From DASZUK01 sp035547695 (GTDB taxonomy: Bacteria > Actinomycetota > Acidimicrobiia > Acidimicrobiales > RAAP-2), in assembly GCA_035547695.1 (NCBI GenBank), contig DASZUK010000029.1, positions 1 through 64,000 of the forward strand: DNA of 64,000 nt. The letters run 5' to 3'. The notes below the pieces were generated by a model. That model was not told the DNA's origin, searched no databases, and saw only the letters and a program-made list of their open reading frames with translations. Each line of letters begins with the position of its first letter. Positions within the stretch are counted from its first letter, which is position 1. Both the position numbers and the translations under genes were made by a program. Of this stretch, positions 7,396 to 13,958 are shown in pieces.

Positions 7396-8740
7396 CGGTG
7401 GTCCCGGCTCCCGGGGCGCCCCCGGCCAGGTCCGGCACGGTGACCTGGTCGAGGGCGGCTTCGAGGGTGTCGACGATCCGGTAGATCTCGCCAGCGGTGG
7501 TGGTCAGCGGGGGCATGACCACCACGACGTCGCCCAACGGCCGCAGCAGGACGCCGCGTTCGACGGCGGCGGCGCACACCCGCCGCCCCCACCGCAGCCC
7601 GCCGGCCGGCGGGGCCAGGTCGACCCCGACCATCAGGCCGCGCTGGCGGATCTCGCCGACGGCGGGGTGCGGGGCCACCTTCTCGGCCAGCAGGGCGGCC
7701 ATCTGGGCGGACCGCTCGGCCACGTTGTCCAGCACCCGCCACCGGTCGATCAGCTCCAGGTGGCGGACGGCGACGGCGGCCGCCAGGGCGTTGCCGCCGT
7801 AGGAGTGGCCGTGGAAGAAGGTGCGGGGGCCGAGGTCGTCACCGAGGAACTCCCGGTACACCCGGTCGGAGGCCACCGTGGCCGACATCGGTAGGTAGCC
7901 GCCGGTGATCCCCTTGCCGAGGCACAGCAGGTCGGGCCGGAGCCCGCACTGCTCGGCGGCGAACAGGGTACCGGTGCGGCCGAACCCGGTGGCCACCTCG
8001 TCGCAGATCAGCAGGACCCCGGCGTCCCGGCAGGCCCGGCCGAGGGCGGCGACGTCGTCGGGCTCCGCGCACCGCATGCCCGACGCCCCCTGCACCAGCG
8101 GCTCGATGACCACGGCGGCCAGCTCGCCGGCGTGGGCGGCCACCGCCGCGCAGGCCTTGGCGGCCCAGCCGGGGTCGGCGTAGCCGGGGGTGCGCAGCAC
8201 CGGGAACCGCAGCGGGTCGAAGGCGGCGGAGAAGAACCCGCCGTCCCCGACCGACAGGGACCCGACGGTGTCCCCGTGGTAGGCGTCGCCGAGGGCCAGG
8301 AACCGGTGGTGGCCGGGCTCGCCGCGGTTGATCCAGTACTGGAAGGCGATCTTCAGGGCCTGCTCCACCGCGACGGCGCCGTCGGCGGCGAACAGGAAGT
8401 GGGGGCCGTCCACCGGCACCACCGTGGCCAGGGCCTCGGCAAGCTCCACCACCACCGTGTTGCCGTTGCCGAGCATGGTGGTGTGGGCCACCCGGCCGAG
8501 CTGGTCCACGACGGCCTGGTCCAGCTCCGGCACCCGGTGGCCGAGGGTGTTGACCCACAGCGACGAGATGGCGTCCAGGTACCGGCGGCCGTCGACGTCG
8601 ATCAGGTCCCGACCCTCCGCCCGGTCCACCACCACCGGCGCGTTGTCCGGGTAGGCCGCCATCTGGGTGAACCCGTGCCACACCACCGCCGCGTCCCGGT
8701 CCACCCAGGTCCCGCGTTCAGGAGATTCGGTCATGGCCAC
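7382..8740 (-). CDS. bioA: Adenosylmethionine-8-amino-7-oxononanoate aminotransferase
   Basis: Class III PLP aminotransferase that makes 7,8-diaminopelargonic acid from KAPA using SAM as amino donor. Recognisable segments are 'VWHGFTQMAAYPDNAPVVV', 'DAISSLWVNTLGHRVPELD', 'LICDEVATGFGRTGTLFA', the PLP lysine in 'LCLGKGITGGYLPMS' and 'TFFHGHSYGGNALA'. It starts with GTG at 8740 or with the in-frame ATG two codons later. First gene of the leftward biotin operon; its 5' flank holds the 27-bp repeats shared with the divergent ribC promoter. No bioC, bioH, bioI or bioW is in the window, so the pimeloyl precursor route is unknown. Confidence 0.96.
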   Translation of the reverse strand: MAMTESPERGTWVDRDAAVVWHGFTQMAAYPDNAPVVVDRAEGRDLIDVDGRRYLDAISSLWVNTLGHRVPELDQAVVDQLGRVAHTTMLGNGNTVVVELAEALATVVPVDGPHFLFAADGAVAVEQALKIAFQYWINRGEPGHHRFLALGDAYHGDTVGSLSVGDGGFFSAAFDPLRFPVLRTPGYADPGWAAKACAAVAAHAGELAAVVIEPLVQGASGMRCAEPDDVAALGRACRDAGVLLICDEVATGFGRTGTLFAAEQCGLRPDLLCLGKGITGGYLPMSATVASDRVYREFLGDDLGPRTFFHGHSYGGNALAAAVAVRHLELIDRWRVLDNVAERSAQMAALLAEKVAPHPAVGEIRQRGLMVGVDLAPPAGGLRWGRRVCAAAVERGVLLRPLGDVVVVMPPLTTTAGEIYRIVDTLEAALDQVTVPDLAGGAPGAGTTDGAR

Positions 8741-8771
8741 GATTCTCGACCACCCGGCCGGCCGGGTCCAT

Positions 8772-8862
8772 TGCGGGCCGGAAGCCCGACGGGTGCACTG
8801 CGGGCCGGAAGCCCGACGGGTGCACTGCGGGCTGGAAGCCCGACGGGGTGCACTGCGGCCGG
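8772..8862. repeat. Three 27-bp tandem repeats with internal hairpins between bioA and ribC
   Basis: Units begin at 8772, 8799 and 8826, each starting TGCGGGCCGGAAGCCCGACG and ending GTGCAC. The third has one substitution and one inserted G, and a partial fourth unit follows at 8854-8862. Inside each unit CGGGC and GCCCG flank a CGGAA loop, so each can form a 5-bp hairpin, and the unit junction contains a GTGCAC palindrome. The array fills most of the 134-bp gap between the divergent bioA and ribC starts, where both promoters must lie. Confidence 0.8.
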
Positions 8863-8874
8863 TAACGTCGGGGG

Positions 8875-9360
8875 ATGGACCGGATCGGGGTGGTGGACAC
8901 CATGTTCGCCCGCTACGACATGGGCGGCGAGGCCATCGACGAGCTGAAGGGGTGCCCGGGCCACGGGGACCGGTTCGAGGTGGTCCACCGGACGGTGCCG
9001 GGGTTCAAGGACCTGGCGGTGGAGGCCAAGCGGCTGATCGAGGGACAGGGCTGCCGGATCGTGGTGGCCCTGGGCATGCCGGGGAAGGCGGCCATCGACA
9101 AGACCTGCGCCCACGAGGCGTCGTCGGGGATCATGCTGGCCCAGCTAATGACCAGCACCCCCATCCTGGAGGTGTTCGTCCACGAGGACGAGGAGGACGA
9201 CCCCGCCGCCCTGGCCGTGGTCTGCCGCAACCGGGCCCGCAAGCACGCCCTGAACGCCTACTGGATGCTGTACGAGCCCGACCAGCTCACCCGGCGGGCC
9301 GGACGGGGCATCCGGCAGGGCTACGACGACGCCGGTCCCCTGCTGCCGCCGGCCGACTGA
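8875..9360 (+). CDS. ribC: Riboflavin synthase, archaeal (RibC, lumazine-synthase-related) type
   Basis: A 161-aa protein matching archaeal riboflavin synthase from end to end: 'IGVVDTMFARYDM', 'HRTVPGFKDLAVEAKRL', 'VVALGMPGKAAIDKTCAHEA', 'GIMLAQLMT', 'ILEVFVHEDEEDD', 'AYWMLYEPDQLTRRAGRG' and 'IRQGYDDAG'. This family, evolutionarily related to lumazine synthase, dismutates two molecules of 6,7-dimethyl-8-ribityllumazine to riboflavin. Most bacteria use the unrelated RibE trimer instead. Length agrees with the archaeal enzymes (about 155 aa). It stands alone, divergent from bioA, with no other rib gene and no FMN-riboswitch-like leader in sight. The ATG follows a run of G that could serve as ribosome site. 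Confidence 0.93.
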   Translation: MDRIGVVDTMFARYDMGGEAIDELKGCPGHGDRFEVVHRTVPGFKDLAVEAKRLIEGQGCRIVVALGMPGKAAIDKTCAHEASSGIMLAQLMTSTPILEVFVHEDEEDDPAALAVVCRNRARKHALNAYWMLYEPDQLTRRAGRGIRQGYDDAGPLLPPAD

Positions 9361-9400
9361 TGGGTCCAGCCAAGCTCATCTGACCCGGTGCCGGGGCGGC

Positions 9401-11407
9401 GTGGTGTGCGACTATGAGCGGGTGCCCCTGTCAACTGGCGTTTCAGCAGGTCGCTTCCGTGCCGGCCGCCGTTCCCGTGCCCGCCGCCGACGGGGCGCGA
9501 CGCCGCTGTGGTCGGCCGCCCTTGGCCTGACCGTCGTCCTGCCGGTCCTGGCGGTCCTGGCACCCCCGGACCCCGGCGGTGCGGGGACGACCACCGCAGC
9601 CTGGGTGGCGTCGACGGCACCGGTGCCGGTCCCGGTGACGTCGACGACGTTCCCGACGTTCCTGTCCACGGACTGCACCGCCGCCGGGTCGTGCACGGCG
9701 GTCGGCCAGTACGTGCCGCCCGACAGCCGGCACCAGGAAGGGATGGTCGACACGGAGGTGGGCGGCCACTGGACCACGACGGCGGTACCGGCCGATCGGA
9801 CGGGCAGGGGCACAGTGTTCCTGGTGGCCGTCTCCTGCACCACCACCGGCTGGTGCGCCGCCGGCGGCTGGACAGGCACCGGCGGGCTGTTGGTGACCGG
9901 GAGCGGGACGACATGGTCGGCGGTGGCCGCCCCGCTTCCGGCCACACCGCCGACCACGACAGCGGCCGGCACCGAGATCGAAGGGGTGTCGTGCCCGGCG
10001 TCCGGGTCGTGCTGGGCGGTCGGCAGCTACCAGACGGCCCACGGCACAGAGGGGCTGGTCGAGACGTTGTCGGACGGCGCCTGGACCCCCCTGCCGGTCA
10101 CAGTGCCGGTGGGCACAGGGACGCGGCTGGCGTTCTCTGCGGTCACATGCCCGGTCGCCGGATGGTGCAGCGCCGCAGGCGAGTACTTCCCCAACGGGAC
10201 AGCGGCCAGCCAGGCTGCCGTGGCCACCCTGTCCGGCGGCAGATGGAGCGCCCAGCCGGCGACGCTGCCGGCCGGTGCCCTGCAGTCGGTGCCGTCGGAG
10301 CTCAACCAGGTGTCCTGCCCGGCGGTGGGGGTCTGCGTGGCGGTGGGCCAGTACGACGTCACATCGTCCACAGTCGACCCGACAGCCGGGAACTACGGGC
10401 TCATCGAGCCGCTGTCCCTCGGAGGGTGGTCCGGCCTGCGGGCACCGGTGCCGGCCGGGTGGACCGGCCGGACAGTGGAGCTCCCGTCCGTCTCCTGCGC
10501 CAGCACCACGTTCTGCGTGGTGGGCGGCAACGACACACTGAGTGGCGGGTTCTTCGACGCCTTCGACGGCCAGGGCTGGTCGGCCGCCCCGGCCGACAGC
10601 ACCGACGACACCCTGACGTTCGTGTCCGCGGTGGCCTGCCCGGCGGCCGGATGGTGCCAGGCGGTCGGCAACAGCGACATCCGGGCGCTGGGGTGGACCC
10701 TGGGGGGAACGGGTTGGGCCGTCGCGGACCTGCCGGTGCCGGCGGGGGGCAACCCGACGTCGGAGGCCACCACATTCCAGGCCGCCTACCACCCGCTGTC
10801 CTGCACCGCCGTCGGCTCCTGCCTGGCTGCCGGGAGGTACGCCGACGATGCCCGGGTGTCCCAGGGGCTGTTCGAGTCGATGACCCCGCCGGCACCGACA
10901 CCGCCTGCTCCGCCGGGGCAGGGGTACCGGATGGTCGGGGCCGACGGCGGGGTGTTCGCCTTCGGGGACGCCGCCTTCTCCGGCGCACCGGCCACCCGGC
11001 CGGTCACGCCGGTGGTGGCCGCCGCCGCCGACGGAGCGACCGGGTACTGGGAAGCCACCGCCGGCGGCGTGGTGCTGCCGTTCGGGCCGGCCGGCAACTT
11101 CGGGTCCATGGGCGGCCAGGCGCTGGCCGCGCCGGTCGTCGGCATGGCGGCCACCGCGGACGGCGGCGGGTACTGGTTGGACGGCGCCGACGGCGGGGTG
11201 TTCGCCTTCGGGGACGCCCCGTTCGCCGGGTCGATGGGCGGCCGGGCGCTGGACGCCGCGGTGGTCGGCCTGGTGGCCACCGCGGACGGCGGCGGGTACT
11301 GGGAGGTGGCCGCGGACGGCGGCATCTTCGCCTTCGGGGACGCCGGCTTCTTCGGGTCCATGGCCGGGAGGGCGCTGTCCGCCCCGGTGGTGGCCGCCAC
11401 GGCCTGA
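9401..11407 (+). CDS. Exported repeat protein: Cys-pair repeats followed by 'DGGVFAFGDA' repeats
   Basis: A 668-aa secreted or surface protein of unknown function. An Arg-rich stretch and a hydrophobic segment ('LWSAALGLTVVLPVLAVLAPP', about residues 37-57) form a signal peptide or anchor. Residues about 85-490 contain at least seven repeats of roughly 55-65 aa, each with a paired-Cys core such as 'VSCPASGSCWAVGSY', 'VTCPVAGWCSAAGEY' or 'LSCTAVGSCLAAGRY'. After a Pro-rich linker, four repeats of about 48 aa follow, of the form 'GYWLDGADGGVFAFGDAPF..GSMGG'. The drawn start is GTG at 9401; GTG at 9422 is equally possible. Thr codon ACA is unusually frequent. The C-terminal repeat recurs in the sedolisin at 24.3-27.1 kb. 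Confidence 0.85.
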   Translation: MVCDYERVPLSTGVSAGRFRAGRRSRARRRRGATPLWSAALGLTVVLPVLAVLAPPDPGGAGTTTAAWVASTAPVPVPVTSTTFPTFLSTDCTAAGSCTAVGQYVPPDSRHQEGMVDTEVGGHWTTTAVPADRTGRGTVFLVAVSCTTTGWCAAGGWTGTGGLLVTGSGTTWSAVAAPLPATPPTTTAAGTEIEGVSCPASGSCWAVGSYQTAHGTEGLVETLSDGAWTPLPVTVPVGTGTRLAFSAVTCPVAGWCSAAGEYFPNGTAASQAAVATLSGGRWSAQPATLPAGALQSVPSELNQVSCPAVGVCVAVGQYDVTSSTVDPTAGNYGLIEPLSLGGWSGLRAPVPAGWTGRTVELPSVSCASTTFCVVGGNDTLSGGFFDAFDGQGWSAAPADSTDDTLTFVSAVACPAAGWCQAVGNSDIRALGWTLGGTGWAVADLPVPAGGNPTSEATTFQAAYHPLSCTAVGSCLAAGRYADDARVSQGLFESMTPPAPTPPAPPGQGYRMVGADGGVFAFGDAAFSGAPATRPVTPVVAAAADGATGYWEATAGGVVLPFGPAGNFGSMGGQALAAPVVGMAATADGGGYWLDGADGGVFAFGDAPFAGSMGGRALDAAVVGLVATADGGGYWEVAADGGIFAFGDAGFFGSMAGRALSAPVVAATA

Positions 11408-11503
11408 TCCGCGGGTTGCCGCCTCCGCGGGTTGCCGTCGTGGCCCGGCACCGCCGAGAGGCCGGCACCGCCGGGATGCCGCCGGACCGGTTGCCGGCAG
11501 GAC

Positions 11504-11517
11504 GAGAACCTGTTCTA
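11504..11517. promoter_or_regulatory. KstR-like operator before the FadD19-like gene
   Basis: GAGAACCTGTTCTA fits the mycobacterial KstR consensus TnnAACnnGTTnnA at all but the first base. Its inner part, AGAAC-CT-GTTCT, is a perfect dyad. It ends 12 bp before the ATG of the steroid CoA ligase gene at 11529, where a bound repressor would cover the promoter or translation start. Confidence 0.65.
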
Positions 11518-11528
11518 CTTATGGCCTG

Positions 11529-13154
11529 ATGGAATTCAACCTGGCAGACCTGTTCGAAGCGGCCGTGGACGCCTTCGGTGATCGGGAGTACCTGGTGGCG
11601 GACGGCGCGCGGTGGACGTACGCCGAGATGGAGGCCCGGGCCAACCGGCTGGCCCACCACCTGGCGGCCCAGGGCATCGGGCCCGGCGACCACGTGGGCA
11701 TCTACGCCTACAACGGCGTCGAGTGGGTGGAGACGGCCTGGGCGGTGTTCAAGCTGCGGGCGGTGTGGATCAACATCAACTACCGGTACGTGGAGGACGA
11801 GCTGCGGTACCTGTTCGCCAACGCCGACCTGAAGGCGCTGGTGCACCAGCGGGAGTTCGCCCCGCACGTGGCGGCCCTGCTGCCGGAGCTGCCGACGGTG
11901 CAGCACGTGGTGGTGATCGACGACGGCACCGACGAGGCCGACCCGCCGGGAGCGGTCCACTACGAAGAGGCGATGGCCGCCGGAGGCCCCGAGCGGGACT
12001 TCGGGCCGAGGTCGGCCGACGACCTGTACATTCTGTACACTGGCGGCACCACCGGGATGCCGAAGGGGGTGGTGTGGCGGCACGAGGACGTCTTCTACGC
12101 CCTCGGCGGCGGCGTCGACCCACTGACGAACACCAGGGTGGAGAAGCCGCAGGAGATGGTCGAGAAGGGCCGCGCCGGGGCCATCACCCACCTCCCGATC
12201 GCACCCCTGATGCACGGGGCGACCCAGTGGTGCGTGATGGGCCAGAGCTTCGTCGGGGCCAGGATCGTGCTGATGGCCAAGTTCGACCCGGACGAGGTGT
12301 GGCGGCTGGTCGAGCGGGAGAAGGTCAACTCGCTGATGGTCACCGGCGATGCCATGGCCAAGCCCCTGGTGGAGGCCCTGGACGATCCGGCAGCCGACTA
12401 CGACCTGTCGTCACTGCTGGCCGTGGTGTCGTCGGCCGCCCTGTTCTCGGCGCCGGTGAAGGACCGGTTCTTCGAGCACTTCCCCGACCTGTTCATCACC
12501 GACGCCGTCGGGTCGTCGGAGAGCGGCAATAACGGCATGACGATCGTCTCGAAGGACCACACCGCCATGAAGAGCGGGCCGACGGTCCACATCCTGGGCG
12601 ACACGGTGGTGCTCGACGAGAACCTGCGGCGGGTGCTCCCCGGTTCCGGGGTCGTCGGCAAGATCGCCCGGAGCGGCGACATCCCCATCGGGTACTACAA
12701 CGACCCAGTCAAGACCGCCGAGGTGTTCGTCACCGTCGACGGCGTCCGGTACGCCATGCCGGGGGACTTCGCCACCGTGGAGGAGGACGGGTCGGTCACC
12801 CTGCTCGGCCGGGGATCGGTGGTCATCAACTCCGGCGGCGAGAAGATCTTCCCCGAGGAGGTCGAGTCGGCGGTCCGGTCCCACCCCGACGTCATGGACG
12901 CCATCGTGGTCGGGGTCCCCGACGAGCGGTGGGGGCAGACCGTGGCGGCCATCGTGCAGCCCCGCTCCGGCCGGTCCCCCGACCTCGAAGCCATCCAGAC
13001 CCACTGCCGTACCGCCATCGCCGGGTACAAGGTGCCTCGACGGTTGTACACGGTGGAGGTGGTCCAGCGGTCCCCCAGCGGCAAGCCGGACTACCGGTGG
13101 GCCAACGACATCGTCGCCGGCGGCGACCAGGGCGACATCGTGGCCGGCTCCTGA
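11529..13154 (+). CDS. Acyl-CoA synthetase, FadD19-like (sterol side-chain CoA ligase)
   Basis: A 541-aa adenylate-forming ligase. AMP-binding motifs are 'LYILYTGGTTGMPKGVVWRHED', 'VGSSESGNNG', 'PGDFATVEEDGSVTLLGRG', 'INSGGEKIFPEEVE' and the C-terminal catalytic lysine region 'SPSGKPDYRWA'. The sequence follows mycobacterial FadD19 very closely, from 'TYAEMEARANRLAHHLAAQGI' to the C-terminus. FadD19 activates C27/C24-branched cholesterol or sitosterol side-chain acids to CoA thioesters. A KstR-like palindrome sits 12 bp upstream, which supports a steroid role. The isochorismatase-fold gene starts 1 nt behind its stop. Confidence 0.9.
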   Translation: MEFNLADLFEAAVDAFGDREYLVADGARWTYAEMEARANRLAHHLAAQGIGPGDHVGIYAYNGVEWVETAWAVFKLRAVWININYRYVEDELRYLFANADLKALVHQREFAPHVAALLPELPTVQHVVVIDDGTDEADPPGAVHYEEAMAAGGPERDFGPRSADDLYILYTGGTTGMPKGVVWRHEDVFYALGGGVDPLTNTRVEKPQEMVEKGRAGAITHLPIAPLMHGATQWCVMGQSFVGARIVLMAKFDPDEVWRLVEREKVNSLMVTGDAMAKPLVEALDDPAADYDLSSLLAVVSSAALFSAPVKDRFFEHFPDLFITDAVGSSESGNNGMTIVSKDHTAMKSGPTVHILGDTVVLDENLRRVLPGSGVVGKIARSGDIPIGYYNDPVKTAEVFVTVDGVRYAMPGDFATVEEDGSVTLLGRGSVVINSGGEKIFPEEVESAVRSHPDVMDAIVVGVPDERWGQTVAAIVQPRSGRSPDLEAIQTHCRTAIAGYKVPRRLYTVEVVQRSPSGKPDYRWANDIVAGGDQGDIVAGS

Positions 13155-13155
13155 G

Positions 13156-13824
13156 GTGCCGGTCAACCTGCGTTCGCTGCTGAGCGGCCGCGGGCTGCCC
13201 GGTGGCCGCCCGGGCGGGCCGCCCACAGCCTTCCCGGTGGCGGTGGTCACCATGGAGGTGCAGCGGGGCGTCGTGGGCGACCTGGCGTCGTTCCCCGAGC
13301 TGGCCGCCATCGCCGACGCGGCCGGCCTGGTGCCCAACACGGTCCGGCTGCTGAACGCCGCCCGGCGGGCCGGGCTGCCGGTGGTGCACTGCACTGCGGA
13401 GTTCCGGGCCGATCGGGCGGGCACGACGGCGAACACCCCGTTGCACTCGGCGCTGCTCCGGCGACCCGAGCACCTGCTGGTGGGGACCCCGGCGACCGAG
13501 CTGGTGCCGGCGCTCGGCCCGGAGCCCACCGACCTGGTCTGCGCCCGCCGGCACGGGGTGTCGCCGTTCACCGGCACCTCCCTGGATGCCACCCTCCGGA
13601 ACCTGGGCGTGCAGGTCCTGGTGGTGGCCGGCGTGTCGGTGAACCTGGGCGTGCTGGGGCTCTGCGTGGAAGCCGTCAACCTCGGCTACCAGGTGGCGGT
13701 GCCCACCGACGCCGTGGCCGGCGTCCCGGCCGACTACGCCCAGGCGGTGCTGCGGGGCTCGATCGCCCTGGTGGCCACCCTGACCACCGTCGACGACGTC
13801 ATCGCCGCCCTCGGCTCCCCGTAG
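13156..13824 (+). CDS. Isochorismatase-fold (cysteine hydrolase family) protein, catalytic Cys apparently missing
   Basis: A 222-aa protein with the isochorismatase/nicotinamidase fold: 'VAVVTMEVQRGVVGD' (family first strand, usually D-M-Q), 'LPVVHCTAEF', 'HGVSPFTGTSLDATLRNLGVQVLVVAGVSVN' and 'LGYQVAVPTDAVAGVP'. In canonical members the nucleophile follows as G-V-S-T-N-x-C-V; here the equivalent stretch reads GVSVNLGVLGLC, with Gly where the Cys is expected and a Cys five residues later. The N-terminal Asp is also Glu. It may be inactive or use different chemistry. The GTG start is 1 nt behind the FadD19-like gene, so translation is probably coupled. Confidence 0.85.
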   Translation: MPVNLRSLLSGRGLPGGRPGGPPTAFPVAVVTMEVQRGVVGDLASFPELAAIADAAGLVPNTVRLLNAARRAGLPVVHCTAEFRADRAGTTANTPLHSALLRRPEHLLVGTPATELVPALGPEPTDLVCARRHGVSPFTGTSLDATLRNLGVQVLVVAGVSVNLGVLGLCVEAVNLGYQVAVPTDAVAGVPADYAQAVLRGSIALVATLTTVDDVIAALGSP

Positions 13825-13840
13825 GCCCGTCGCTCGACGG

Positions 13841-13910
13841 CTGACGGCCCGGCGCCCGACGACTGTCCCCGCCGGCCCGACGGTCTGACGGCCCGGCGCC
13901 CGACGACTGT
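13841..13910. repeat. Perfect 26-bp direct repeat in a convergent intergenic gap
   Basis: The 26-bp copies at 13841-13866 and 13885-13910 are identical (each begins CTGACGGCCCGGCGCCCGAC). They are followed by shorter related pieces (CCCGACGGC and similar) up to 13945. They fill the 134-bp gap between two genes that converge. No clear terminator hairpin with a T-tract is visible. Confidence 0.7.
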
Positions 13911-13958
13911 TCCCCGACGGCCCGGCCGCCCGACGGCTCGGCGCCGGCCGGCGCCCGT

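Noticed and set aside
8772..8862. CRISPR array
   Set aside because: The 27-bp units are directly abutting, with no unique spacers and no cas genes nearby.
8741..8874. FMN riboswitch before ribC
   Set aside because: The conserved RFN helices and their signature loops are absent; the gap is filled by 27-bp repeats.
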